Below are positions 17,667 through 26,591 of a DNA stretch of 64,000 bases, piece by piece (position 1 is the stretch's first letter; each line of letters opens with the position of its first letter). Under the pieces are notes generated by a model. The model ran no database searches. It worked only from the letters and a program-made list of their open reading frames with translations, and was not told the origin of the DNA. The position numbers and the translations under genes were made by a program. Source of the DNA: [Clostridium] fimetarium (lineage in GTDB: Bacteria; Bacillota; Clostridia; Lachnospirales; Lachnospiraceae); NCBI RefSeq assembly GCF_900111235.1, contig NZ_FOJI01000001.1, positions 434,001 to 498,000 of the forward strand. The letters are read 5' to 3'.

Positions 17667-19235
17667 TTATTTCGCCTTTGTAGCTGAAGATGCAGCCTCT
17701 TTTTGGCTATTCACATATTGATCCACATCAAAGGCTTCGCCTTGTTTAATTTTACTCATAAGTTCAATTGCATTGTTAACAGTACTGTAATCAGGAATCA
17801 TAACATCCGCATAAAATCCAAATAATTGACATTGCTTCGTTGCACCAGTACCAGTAACATTATAGGTCTGGATGTTCCAAGTAGTAGAATCGCTTAATGT
17901 ATCCTTAACCATGGCTGCGATTGCATTCGTTGGGATATTCGTAGCAAACATATTGGAAACAGAATCCAAAACTGCAGAATAATTAGTAATAATAGCAGGA
18001 GAAGTAGCCTTTGCAAAAATAGCCTTAATAGCAATCATTTGATTACGCCCACGCTGATTATCACCGTTTGCCAATACTTGTCGTTCTCGACAAAAAGCGA
18101 GTGCTTTTTCACCATTGCATTCATTTGCACCAACTACAAATTTATATGGTATAGGTGCGGTATCAGAACATGTAGTAAATGCTAGTTCAGAGTCAACTGT
18201 AATCCCTCCAAGAGCATCAACAATACCGACAGCGCCAGTAAAGTTAACTTTAACATAATAGTCAATGTCTGTGTTGTATAGATTTTGTAATGCAGCAATA
18301 GAACCTTCAATACCAAAATTACCTGCATGAGTAAGTTTGTCCAACCCGGTGTTGCCGGCTAGATTATCCAAAGTAATATAATAGTCTCTAGGTGTTGTTA
18401 CAAGCAATGCTTGCTTTGTTTTAGGATTAAATGTTGCAATTATATTAACATCATTACGACCAATGGAAGAAATCTTATTACCATATTCATCGTTACCAGC
18501 AATATATATTGAAAACGGTTCTGTACTGACATTTTTATCAGCAGCTTTTGGAGCATTCTGGTTTTGAATTGTAATCGTATCTATAATTCTAGTAGTCGAA
18601 GAAAAATCGGGGTATAGCTCTTGCAATGCAGAGCGATATGCTTCATTTAATATTATCGCCTTAACTTCTTTGCTATTTAATGCATTAACAAGTGTTTTCC
18701 ATTCAGAATAAGTTGAAGTATTGATGGTAGAACCAACTTTTTCATTAATCTGAGTAATCGCCTTATCTGTATTTACCTTATCTATGATTGAATGGCAACC
18801 AAACTTATAATCTTTGGCATCTGTAATGTTTTGTGCTGGGTCTGTAGAAAGAACAATAACTGAAACCGTAATATTATCTGGGTTCGTGTTTGTTATTGAG
18901 TCTAACATATTTGTGGTTTTTGCAATATAAAAGGAACTAGTTAATAAAGCAATCGATAGAATAACCGATAAAAGTTTGCCTATCATATGAGCCTTTGTAA
19001 ATTGTGAAATTACATTATATGCAGTGATAAGTATAAGCACCACAATAATCATAATCATATATTTGTCTGGAACTATATTGAAATGAAACAATAGCAGCAT
19101 AAATATAATAGTAATAATAATTTGAATTGCGATTAGAGAAAACCCGATTTTTCTATTACGAAGCCGTTTTTTCTTTTTTATATTCTTTTGGTTAAGCTTG
19201 GAAGAGCGAGTGGACAGCAACTTTGTATTAGACAT
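17667..19235 (-). CDS. LytR-CpsA-Psr (LCP) family cell-wall protein, copy 2
   Basis: The start chosen is ATG 19235 (MSNTKLLSTRSSKLNQ), 522 residues, which aligns with the N-terminus of copy 1; the longer frame from 19298 adds a hydrophobic stretch not seen in the paralogue. Same architecture as copy 1: short basic cytoplasmic tail, three membrane helices, a variable domain, then the LCP core DVNIIATFNPKTKQALLVTTPRDYY, DKLTHAGNFG, FCRERQVL...GDNQRGRNQM. The two copies are clearly paralogous along their whole length but diverged. Role: glycopolymer transfer to the cell wall. The gene ends at the terminator at 17606-17640. Confidence 0.91.
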   Translation of the reverse strand: MSNTKLLSTRSSKLNQKNIKKKKRLRNRKIGFSLIAIQIIITIIFMLLLFHFNIVPDKYMIMIIVVLILITAYNVISQFTKAHMIGKLLSVILSIALLTSSFYIAKTTNMLDSITNTNPDNITVSVIVLSTDPAQNITDAKDYKFGCHSIIDKVNTDKAITQINEKVGSTINTSTYSEWKTLVNALNSKEVKAIILNEAYRSALQELYPDFSSTTRIIDTITIQNQNAPKAADKNVSTEPFSIYIAGNDEYGNKISSIGRNDVNIIATFNPKTKQALLVTTPRDYYITLDNLAGNTGLDKLTHAGNFGIEGSIAALQNLYNTDIDYYVKVNFTGAVGIVDALGGITVDSELAFTTCSDTAPIPYKFVVGANECNGEKALAFCRERQVLANGDNQRGRNQMIAIKAIFAKATSPAIITNYSAVLDSVSNMFATNIPTNAIAAMVKDTLSDSTTWNIQTYNVTGTGATKQCQLFGFYADVMIPDYSTVNNAIELMSKIKQGEAFDVDQYVNSQKEAASSATKAK

Positions 19236-19415
19236 AAATTCTCTAACCTTTCTTAAACATAATACTGTATAGTATACTACAAATAGAATAGAATACAATT
19301 ATTAAATTTATATAATATTTTGATTAAGCGATTTTTAGGAACTAAACCTTGTTAATAGCCATTTTTTATAGTAAACTAGTAATACAAAAAACTAGTATTA
19401 TTGGAAGGACAAGCA

Positions 19416-21026
19416 ATGCCAAATATATTTAGTGGATTAAAAAAGTTATCAGATAATGATATTAGTCTGCAGATTGCTTTGTTTCAATCTGTAACGATAG
19501 GCAATGCGGTAAAAGAAACTAGTTTTAAAGCGGTAGGAAAACTTGTTGATTTTGCTAATATGTTTACGGGAAAGACTGACGGCAGTCCGAATAAGATTAA
19601 CTATCAGGCAAAAGGCGTAGAAGATATTGTACTAAATCAGATAAAAACTCTAAATATTTCTTCACGCATGGAACTTGATGAAATGTTTAAAAATATATTA
19701 ATTGAAAAATGTAATGATCTAAATCAGAATTCTGTAAATGAGTCATCTAGTGAGGACTTAATCTCGATTTTGGTGATAAGGGAAGCAGCAAAAGTATATT
19801 CATTAAATCCGTATATGTCACCAGCTACATTGGCCCAGAGTATAAGCGATAAATATTATGAGCAATTTTTAAATAGGTTACACAAGGATTTGTTAAAGGA
19901 ATCACCAGAACAGGCCAAGATAACAGACAATAATATACAACGGTATTTAAATAAGGCGCCAATAGAATTAATACGAAATATGAGCAAGAAAATTATTTTG
20001 AAGGAACTTAGCGGAAGAGGAATAGGAAGACTTATAAGAACAGAAACAGGTATAAAAAATATTACAGCTGTGGTTGAATGCATTGGTTTAGATGCATTTG
20101 ATATATTAAAAATAGTGATTTCTTCAGTCTATGATACGGTGTTAGGAATTAATAGGGTGTCAAGAGCAATACTTGCACAACTGGTATGGGTATCGGTGAA
20201 TGGATATGGCAAAAAATTCACTTTGAATCGCGACGCACTGCCCAATTATATACCAGCAAATATGATAGCAGAACGCAATGATGAAGAAACAGAATTCTTT
20301 ATGCTCATTTTAAATAGGAAAGAGTTGGACAATAAAATCAACAAAACCAATTTAGAAATAGAAAAGTTGGCATCCCAACTTGTGAAGCTTGAAGAGAAAC
20401 ATTTAGAAGAATATAAGGTGTTTAATGAGTCAAAAGAAAAGTTTGAACAATTAGAATCGAAAAAAAATGAGTATGATAATAACATAGATAAGCCCAAAGA
20501 AGAAATCAAAAAATATTATGGCGATGTAATATCTGCAAAAAGAGAGTATGATTATGCAGAATCGTATTTAAAAAAACATACGATGCAAATTAGTGATCTA
20601 AAAAATAAGTTATCCCAAGCAAAATTTGAAATTGAACAATACAATAGTGAATATTCTATTGCGAATGAAAAGGCCAATATGCTTATCATTCAAAATAGCA
20701 TAAAATTAGAATTGCTTTGGAATGCATATTTTTATAAATTCAGATTTGATACTCAAGTATTTGAACAGGTAGTTATTGATTTTACTAAGGCAGAGATCCT
20801 AAAAATAGAGGAATACCTAAAGGAAATGCATGATAGTGATGATTTGGATGCATTTAGCATAAAAACAATTGTGTCTGAAGTGGTAGGTGAATCCACTGAA
20901 GAGGCCCCAATAGAGGAAGTTCTTAAATGTACAATATGCATGGTTTCAGATTTGAAAAATGCTCAGATTCGATACACGAGTGAGGGGGATTTGGTGGTGA
21001 AATGGGTTGGGGTGGGGGTTGAGTGA
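19416..21026 (+). CDS. Hypothetical protein with central coiled coil
   Basis: The start chosen is ATG 19416, 7 bases after GGAAGGA, giving 536 residues. I do not recognise the family. The N-terminal half is mixed helical and includes SGRGIGRLIRTETGI and a hydrophobic stretch around residues 215-265 (DAFDILKIVISSVYDTVLG...AILAQLVWVSV). Residues about 310-435 are strongly charged heptad-rich coiled coil (KLASQLVKLEEKHLEEYK...). The acidic C-terminus has EESTEEAP-like composition and ends VKWVGVGVE. No signal peptide. The stop codon lies inside the first bases of structured element A, so any transcript of this gene carries that element at its 3' end. Confidence 0.7.
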   Translation: MPNIFSGLKKLSDNDISLQIALFQSVTIGNAVKETSFKAVGKLVDFANMFTGKTDGSPNKINYQAKGVEDIVLNQIKTLNISSRMELDEMFKNILIEKCNDLNQNSVNESSSEDLISILVIREAAKVYSLNPYMSPATLAQSISDKYYEQFLNRLHKDLLKESPEQAKITDNNIQRYLNKAPIELIRNMSKKIILKELSGRGIGRLIRTETGIKNITAVVECIGLDAFDILKIVISSVYDTVLGINRVSRAILAQLVWVSVNGYGKKFTLNRDALPNYIPANMIAERNDEETEFFMLILNRKELDNKINKTNLEIEKLASQLVKLEEKHLEEYKVFNESKEKFEQLESKKNEYDNNIDKPKEEIKKYYGDVISAKREYDYAESYLKKHTMQISDLKNKLSQAKFEIEQYNSEYSIANEKANMLIIQNSIKLELLWNAYFYKFRFDTQVFEQVVIDFTKAEILKIEEYLKEMHDSDDLDAFSIKTIVSEVVGESTEEAPIEEVLKCTICMVSDLKNAQIRYTSEGDLVVKWVGVGVE

Positions 21027-21127
21027 ATGAGAATTTGTAATTATTTATTTTCCTTGCCTTTCCTGAAAGTAGCTTCGCTACTTTCAGCCGGTCTGCGGAA
21101 AATGAATAATTACAAATTCTCATTCAC
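21023..21127 (+). ncRNA. Candidate structured RNA element, copy A
   Basis: The outer stem is 31 bp (21023-21053 with 21097-21127), fully paired with one U-G. An asymmetric internal loop (TTGCCTTTC on the 5' side, CCGGTCTGC on the 3' side) leads to an inner 11-bp hairpin CTGAAAGTAGC/GCTACTTTCAG. The same plan recurs at 28965-29145 and 53062-53241 with different stem sequences but identical loop sequences. It overlaps the stop codon of the preceding gene. This could be RNA or an imperfect mobile inverted repeat; covariation favours RNA. Confidence 0.65.
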
Positions 21128-21170
21128 GGTTACCTTGTGAAATCCATTTGACACTAAATGCGAGGGCGGA

Positions 21171-21224
21171 AAAAGAAAGAAAGAAAGAAAGAAAGAAAGA
21201 ACAAACAAACAAACAAATAAACAA
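21171..21224. repeat. Tetranucleotide repeats (AAAG)n and (AAAC)n before folC
   Basis: About seven AAAG units run directly into four AAAC/AAAT units, ending some 30 bases before the folC start. Such tracts can slip in length. Confidence 0.85.
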
Positions 21225-21256
21225 AAATGAAAAAAAGAAAAATATAGGGTAAAAAT

Positions 21257-22564
21257 ATGAAGTATAATGAAGTGTTGGATTATATAAATGCGATACCGAA
21301 ATATGGAAGTGAAACTGGAGTGGTTCGAGGGGCGTATTTGCTGGATAGATTGGGGCATCCTGAGAAGAAGATGAAAGTGATTCATGTGGCGGGAACGAAT
21401 GGGAAAGGTTCCGTATGTGCGTATCTGTCTAATATAATATATGAAAGCGGATACAAAGTGGGGTTGTTTATATCGCCGCATCTTGTTACAATAAACGAAA
21501 GAATCCAAATCAATAATGAAATGATATCAGATGAAATGTTTGTTGAAGCATTTCAGGTTATATATGATATTGAACAATCATTAGTTGAACAGGGACTTTG
21601 CAAGATAATGTATTTCGATTATTTATTTGCAATGGCAATGTATGTTTTTGAAAAAGAGCATGTAGAATATGTCGTTTTGGAAACAGGACTTGGTGGGAGG
21701 CTAGATTCAACAAATGCAGTCGCTCAACCAATCATATCAATTATTACGTCACTTAGTTTGGATCATACAGAAGTGCTAGGAGATACGATCGCTCAGATCG
21801 CGTACGAAAAAGCTGGTATAATCAAAAAGAATGTGCCAGTATTATATATGAATCAAAATAGCGAATCGGCAGAAGTAATTGAGGAAATTGCAAGGGAAAT
21901 GACTTCTGAGTGTATACAAGTTTCGTGTTCGCAATGGGAAATTATTAAAAACAATGCAAAACATATTGATTTTTTAGTTCATAATAGGTATTATAAAAGT
22001 GATATCTTTACTATTAAGTCACCAGCAATGTATCAAGTGATGAATTGTGTGATTGCTTTGACTGCAATTAAGGTGATTGAAAACAATAATATGGGTATTT
22101 TTCATAGTAAATCTTTGCAAAAAGGTGTTATGAATACTTTTTGGGAAGGTCGTATGGAAGAAATCTTGAGCGACATATATTTAGATGGTGCTCATAACCC
22201 AGATGGAATTAATGCATTTATTGATTCGCTACATTCAATTAAGAGTGAAAGAACATGCACATTGTTATTTTCTGTTGTAAAAGACAAGCATTATAATGAG
22301 ATGATAAAGACGCTTTGTGAAAGTAAAATATTTGATCATTTAGTTGTTGCCCAACTAGAGGGAACAAGAAAATCAGATAATATGGAAATCGTGAAGTGCT
22401 TTGGAAAGTATACAAGTCAACAAATAGCAGTCTTTAAAACCGTGAAAGAAGGCTTTGAATATGGACGAGCTATTAAGGGCAAAGGAATTCTTGTGTGTGT
22501 AGGGTCACTTTACTTGGTTGGAGAAATCAAGCGAATAGTACAAATATATAACAAATCAAATTGA
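21257..22564 (+). CDS. folC: Bifunctional folylpolyglutamate synthase / dihydrofolate synthase
   Basis: 435 residues, normal for FolC. The P-loop VIHVAGTNGKGS is at residues 41-52; ISPHLVTINERIQIN, ETGLGGRLDSTNA, SLDHTEVLGDTIAQIAYEKAGI and DGAHNPDGI are the remaining family blocks, including ATP and folate-binding residues. It adds glutamate to dihydropteroate and to reduced folates in the cytoplasm. The ATG at 21257 has only a weak ribosome site (ATAGGG), and simple repeats lie just upstream. Downstream genes follow on the same strand without a clear terminator. Confidence 0.95.
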   Translation: MKYNEVLDYINAIPKYGSETGVVRGAYLLDRLGHPEKKMKVIHVAGTNGKGSVCAYLSNIIYESGYKVGLFISPHLVTINERIQINNEMISDEMFVEAFQVIYDIEQSLVEQGLCKIMYFDYLFAMAMYVFEKEHVEYVVLETGLGGRLDSTNAVAQPIISIITSLSLDHTEVLGDTIAQIAYEKAGIIKKNVPVLYMNQNSESAEVIEEIAREMTSECIQVSCSQWEIIKNNAKHIDFLVHNRYYKSDIFTIKSPAMYQVMNCVIALTAIKVIENNNMGIFHSKSLQKGVMNTFWEGRMEEILSDIYLDGAHNPDGINAFIDSLHSIKSERTCTLLFSVVKDKHYNEMIKTLCESKIFDHLVVAQLEGTRKSDNMEIVKCFGKYTSQQIAVFKTVKEGFEYGRAIKGKGILVCVGSLYLVGEIKRIVQIYNKSN

Positions 22565-22589
22565 TTCAAAGGTCTACTAAAGTAGACAG

Positions 22590-22676
22590 GATTTGTGTCT
22601 GTGGCACAAACTTTAATATGCGCATTGTCTCGCAGAGCGAGCCATTAGAAAATGCGCAGGAATGGAGATAAGCATG
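22590..22676 (+). repeat. Dispersed hairpin repeat, copy R2
   Basis: Contains TTTGTGTC-TGT-GGCACAAA (8-bp stem, 3-base loop). It then has TGCGCA, an inner hairpin CTCGC-AGA-GCGAG, a second TGCGCA and the tail GGAATGGAGATAAGCATG, whose final ATG starts the 46-residue gene. Related copies are at 4549, 48134 and, in shorter form, 52407 and 15800-15840. Confidence 0.65.
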
Positions 22677-22814
22677 ATTAATTTTGATGATGAAATCAAG
22701 AAGTTTCAACCAAGTTTAGAAGTAGAAGAAGCTGAGGATGCTATTTATAATAATGATTTTCCGGATGTTACTGATATAATTAACAAAATTATAAATAAGT
22801 TATCAGATAAATAG
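22674..22814 (+). CDS. Conserved-looking 46-residue acidic protein
   Basis: A short frame with an ATG preceded by GGAATGGAG (ribosome site within repeat R2). The peptide starts MINFDDEIKKFQPSLEVEEA and continues with an acidic, helical sequence ending in NKIINKLSDK. Small proteins of this style occur in related clostridia next to folC or sporulation genes as far as I recall; function unknown. It lies 32 bases ahead of the TPR gene and is probably co-transcribed with it. Confidence 0.55.
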   Translation: MINFDDEIKKFQPSLEVEEAEDAIYNNDFPDVTDIINKIINKLSDK

Positions 22815-22846
22815 TTACTGATATCATTTGGAAAAGGGGAACAGCT

Positions 22847-24238
22847 ATGAAGTGTTATAAATGTGGTAGCCAATTAACAGACGAAAATATGTGCCTGAAA
22901 TGCGGAGCTGATGTTACATTATATAAAACCGTTGTAAAGGCTTCTAATGCCTATTACAATTTAGGACTTGCAAAAGCGCAGCTAAGAGACTTATCAGGTG
23001 CAATTGAAAGTTTAAGAACAAGTCTTACAATTAATAAGAATAATATTAAAGCTCGTAATTTGTTGGGTCTTATATATTGCGAAATGGGTGATATTGTCGA
23101 GGCTCTTAGCGAATGGGTTTTGAGCAAGAACTTTAAGCAAGAAAAAAATATCGCAAGTTCATATATTACAAATATTCAGTCTAATCAAGGAAAATTTGAA
23201 TCCGTAATACAAACGATAAAGAAGTATAATCAATCTCTAAAATATGCAAAAGGTGGCAATTATGATATGGCTGTCATCCAATTAAAAAAAGTTGTAGCGC
23301 TAAATCCAAAGTTTATTAAGGCTCAACAGTTATTAGCTTTGTTGCATATAAAAGAAAAGGAATATAGTAAAGCAAAGAAGTGCTTAAATAATATCTTAAA
23401 AATTGATAAAAACAATACAGTTGCTCAAAGGTATCTCAGAGAAATCGGCATGGCTGAAGATATTAGCACAAAAGATGTTTCTGAAAGCTTTTTGCCAAGG
23501 AGAAAAGTTAAAGATTTAAATTCCATCCCGTTAAGAGGCAATGATGTATATTTACCGCCCACTACGTATAAAGAGCCAAGCAATGGCGCGATTACGGTAA
23601 TTAATATATTGGTAGGAGTACTTGTAGGAGCAGCTTTGGTTTGGTTCCTGATTATGCCATCAAGATACAAAGGCCTTACAAATGATTATAATAAAAGTAT
23701 AGTAGAATACAGTGAGAAACTATCGTCCGGTAATGTTGAACTGAATACAATTACAAAACAATTACAGGATGTTCAAGCCGAAAGAGACATTTTAACAAAA
23801 AAGGTTCAAGATATATCTGGAACAGATGGAAATAATAAGCTTTTAATAGCTCTTATCGATTCTGCCAATTTATATATAGCAAATGATAAAATAAGAGCCG
23901 CAGAATCATTGGTGAATATTGATGTGAGTACACTTCCATCAGAAAACGCGAAGGCCTTATACAATACTATTGCTGTAGCAATGCCGACAGTCGCTAATGA
24001 TTTATATACTTTAGGGACTACCAGTTATTATAAGAATAACTTCACAGAAGCAGCAGATTATTTCGCAAGATCATACAAACTTGATAGTACTAAAGTAGAT
24101 GCTGCATATTACGCTGCAAAATCTTATGAAAAACTAGAACAAGTAGATAACGCAAAAAAATACTATCAATATATATTGACTAACTTTCCGACACACAGAT
24201 ATGCAGCGGAAGCTACCACATATATATCAAAACATTAA
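22847..24238 (+). CDS. Zinc-ribbon, TPR-repeat membrane protein
   Basis: 463 residues. Zinc ribbon at the N-terminus (CYKCGSQL...CLKCGAD, residues 3-21). Cytosolic TPR repeats cover about residues 30-200 (YYNLGLAKAQLRDLSGAIESL, NLLGLIYCEMGD, QQLLALLHIKEKEY). A single membrane helix is at about 246-268 (INILVGVLVGAALVWFLIM), a coiled coil at 285-325, and further TPR-like repeats run to the C-terminus. The topology suggests a protein-interaction scaffold with repeats on both sides of the membrane. It precedes the spoIIA operon but is separated from it by a terminator. No specific function is assigned. Confidence 0.8.
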   Translation: MKCYKCGSQLTDENMCLKCGADVTLYKTVVKASNAYYNLGLAKAQLRDLSGAIESLRTSLTINKNNIKARNLLGLIYCEMGDIVEALSEWVLSKNFKQEKNIASSYITNIQSNQGKFESVIQTIKKYNQSLKYAKGGNYDMAVIQLKKVVALNPKFIKAQQLLALLHIKEKEYSKAKKCLNNILKIDKNNTVAQRYLREIGMAEDISTKDVSESFLPRRKVKDLNSIPLRGNDVYLPPTTYKEPSNGAITVINILVGVLVGAALVWFLIMPSRYKGLTNDYNKSIVEYSEKLSSGNVELNTITKQLQDVQAERDILTKKVQDISGTDGNNKLLIALIDSANLYIANDKIRAAESLVNIDVSTLPSENAKALYNTIAVAMPTVANDLYTLGTTSYYKNNFTEAADYFARSYKLDSTKVDAAYYAAKSYEKLEQVDNAKKYYQYILTNFPTHRYAAEATTYISKH

Positions 24239-24272
24239 GATAAACTGTAAATACAGCAACATACGAAAGATA

Positions 24273-24310
24273 AACCCAGTAGATGATAATCACGTCTATT
24301 GGGTTTTCTT
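24273..24310 (+). terminator. Terminator upstream of the spoIIA operon
   Basis: AACCCAGTAGA pairs with TCTATTGGGTT over 11 bp, with an 11-base loop and a following TTCTT. Confidence 0.8.
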
Positions 24311-24360
24311 AATGTGCCCAGCATGGACACAATCTTAAAAAGAATGGAGGTTGTAAAGGA

Positions 24361-24708
24361 ATGGATTACATCTATATGATTACCGAAGATAGAATGATTA
24401 TTAGTTTGAATGCTGATTTAGATCACCATTTGGCGGATGAAATAAGAGAAGTTATTGACAAGATAATAGATGAACGGGGGGTAAAAAATATTATATTTGA
24501 TTTTAGTAAAATAAGCTTTATGGATAGCGCAGGGATCGGACTAATAATGGGGCGTTTCAAAAAGATACGAGGTAATGGAAGAATCGCAGTAGTTGGGGTT
24601 AACCCAAGTATAGAAAGAATACTACAAATATCAGGTTTACATAAAATTGTAAAAGAATATCCTGATGTAGCACAGGCAGCAAAAAAAATGCAGGGGGCAA
24701 AGGTATAA
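24361..24708 (+). CDS. spoIIAA: Anti-sigma F factor antagonist SpoIIAA
   Basis: A 115-residue STAS-domain protein. The phosphorylatable serine lies in [13 protein letters not shown] (Ser56), within the conserved helix. In the forespore, dephosphorylated SpoIIAA binds SpoIIAB and frees sigma F. GGAGG sits 10 bases before the ATG. The stop overlaps the spoIIAB start (TAATG), the standard translationally coupled layout. Confidence 0.95.
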   Translation: MDYIYMITEDRMIISLNADLDHHLADEIREVIDKIIDERGVKNIIFDFSKISFMDSAGIGLIMGRFKKIRGNGRIAVVGVNPSIERILQISGLHKIVKEYPDVAQAAKKMQGAKV

Positions 24709-25139
24709 TGGTGAAAAATAAAATGCATCTTGAATTTGACAGTAAGTCAGAAAATGAAAGTTTTGCAAGGGTAGCAGTAGCTGCATTTTGTACAAGATTA
24801 GATCCTACTATCGAAGAAATAGCGGATATTAAAACAGCTGTATCTGAAGCAGTTACGAATTGCGTAGTACATGGTTATGAGGGGAAAGAAGGGACAATTA
24901 CAATAGAATGTGCTATAGAAGAGGACTGGGTTACGGTATTGGTTCATGATGATGGTGTTGGAATAGAAAATATTAATAAAGCTATGGAACCATTATATAC
25001 ATCAAAACCAGAACTTGAACGTTCGGGCATGGGTTTTTCATTTATGGAAGCGTTTATGGATGAATTAGAAGTAAATTCAAAAAAAGGATATGGGACTACA
25101 ATAATAATGAAAAAAAGGATAGGTGTGATAAATAAGTGA
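24708..25139 (+). CDS. spoIIAB: Anti-sigma F factor / serine kinase SpoIIAB
   Basis: 143 residues with the GHKL ATP-binding signatures: N-box [13 protein letters not shown]1 HDDGVGIEN and G2 [14 protein letters not shown]. It binds and inhibits sigma F and phosphorylates SpoIIAA. Length and order match the clostridial spoIIA operon. The start overlaps the spoIIAA stop; sigF begins 15 bases after its stop. Confidence 0.95.
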   Translation: MVKNKMHLEFDSKSENESFARVAVAAFCTRLDPTIEEIADIKTAVSEAVTNCVVHGYEGKEGTITIECAIEEDWVTVLVHDDGVGIENINKAMEPLYTSKPELERSGMGFSFMEAFMDELEVNSKKGYGTTIIMKKRIGVINK

Positions 25140-25154
25140 GAAGGGTGTGGTTAT

Positions 25155-25868
25155 ATGGATCATACTAAAGAACTTATTGAAAGTGCGCACAAAGGAGATA
25201 AGCAAGCAAGAGATATACTGATTACCGAAAATATGGGGCTAATCTGGAGTATTGTCAGAAGATTTTCAGGTAGAGGATATGAGATAGAAGATTTGTTTCA
25301 GATAGGTAGCATCGGATTGATAAAGGCTGTAGACAAGTTTGATACGAGCTTTGATGTTAGATTTTCGACATATGCAGTGCCGATGATTACAGGAGAAATT
25401 AAGAGATTTTTGCGTGATGATGGAATGATTAAGGTAAGCAGAACTCTTAAAGAAACAGTTGTAAAAGTGCAGCGAGCTAAAGAACAGATAACAAAAATGG
25501 ATGGACACGAACCTACTATTGAAGAGATTTCCAAAGAAATTGGAGTCATAAGTGAAGAAATAGTTATGGCATTAGAAGCTGGCTCAGAAATAGAATCGCT
25601 GTATAAAACAATTTACCAAGGAGACGGTAATTCGATTCTTCTTATAGATAAAATAGAGGAGGATAAAAATGCGCATGAGATACTAATCAATAAAATGGTT
25701 TTGAGTGATTTAATTAAATCACTCACACCAAAAGAACAAAAGATAATTGAAATGCGTTATTTTGATGAAAAAACACAAACAGATATCGCGAAAGAACTTG
25801 GAATATCTCAAGTGCAAGTATCAAGATTAGAGAAAAAAATATTGGCTAGAATGAGAGAATCTCTATAA
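25155..25868 (+). CDS. sigF: Forespore RNA polymerase sigma factor SigF
   Basis: A 237-residue sigma-70 family factor. Region 2 contains GYEIEDLFQIGSIGLIKAVDKFD and FSTYAVPMITGEIKRFLRDD; region 3 contains DGHEPTIEEISKEIG; region 4 ends with ELGISQVQVSRLEKKIL. Position after spoIIAA-spoIIAB identifies it as sigma F rather than sigma G. It drives early forespore genes. The spoVA cluster begins 87 bases downstream on the same strand. Confidence 0.95.
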   Translation: MDHTKELIESAHKGDKQARDILITENMGLIWSIVRRFSGRGYEIEDLFQIGSIGLIKAVDKFDTSFDVRFSTYAVPMITGEIKRFLRDDGMIKVSRTLKETVVKVQRAKEQITKMDGHEPTIEEISKEIGVISEEIVMALEAGSEIESLYKTIYQGDGNSILLIDKIEEDKNAHEILINKMVLSDLIKSLTPKEQKIIEMRYFDEKTQTDIAKELGISQVQVSRLEKKILARMRESL

Positions 25869-25955
25869 TTATTTATTTCATGAATATTTTTATTTCCATT
25901 GTAAATAATAACTTAAATGCAAAGAAAATAAAATATATGAGAGGAAGACATTATT

Positions 25956-26591
25956 ATGAGCACAACTCTTTACCTTAAGCTTGAGAAAAACAATGAAGTT
26001 AGTAAAAAGCATGTGTGCCTAGGCGACGTTTCGACAATATGGTGTACTGATAAAGCAATTACAAGCAAGGTAAAAACCATAAAATTGATGAATATTAAAG
26101 ATGACAAACGTAGAAGATACTCGTTTTCTGTAATGATGATAATAGAACTTATCAATCAAGAATATCCCAATGTTGATGTTCAAAACATTGGGGAACCTGA
26201 TTTCATAATTGATTACGAAAATAAGGACAAGCAAAATCACAAACTAAATAGTATTCTAAATATAATTAAGATAGTTGTAATTTGCTTTATTACGATGTGT
26301 GGGAGTGCGTATGCAATTATGGCGTACAACAATGATGTCGCTGTTAGTGAGGTGTTTGAAAAAGCATATATTATATTTCTAGGAGATACAGGTAAAGGTC
26401 TGATGATTATAGAAATTATGTATTCTATCGGACTTACGCTTGGCATCATTGTATTTTACAATCATTTTGGTAGTAAAAAGATTACAAATGATCCAACACC
26501 GCTTGAGGTTGAAATGCATACGTTGGAATCCGACATAGATGATTCGTTAATAAACAGGAGCAGTAGAAATAAGGAAGAAGGAAACTGCTAA
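25956..26591 (+). CDS. spoVAA: Stage V sporulation protein AA
   Basis: 211 residues. The N-terminal soluble domain (LYLKLEKNNEVSKKHVCLGDVS) and two C-terminal membrane helices (about 105-125 and 150-172), together with position ahead of spoVAB-AE, identify SpoVAA. The spoVA products form the inner-membrane channel that moves dipicolinate-calcium into spores. GAGAGGAAG precedes the ATG. The stop overlaps the spoVAB start. Confidence 0.87.
   Translation: MSTTLYLKLEKNNEVSKKHVCLGDVSTIWCTDKAITSKVKTIKLMNIKDDKRRRYSFSVMMIIELINQEYPNVDVQNIGEPDFIIDYENKDKQNHKLNSILNIIKIVVICFITMCGSAYAIMAYNNDVAVSEVFEKAYIIFLGDTGKGLMIIEIMYSIGLTLGIIVFYNHFGSKKITNDPTPLEVEMHTLESDIDDSLINRSSRNKEEGNC

Noticed and set aside
21110-21508. 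132-codon minus-strand frame over the simple repeats and folC start
   Set aside because: Phe/Leu/Ser runs arise from the AAAG/AAAC tract read backwards; overlaps folC.
25881-25903. TGAATA...CATTGTA as a sigma G promoter for spoVA
   Set aside because: Spacing is only 10 bases, too short for sigma G promoters; no better match was found in the gap.
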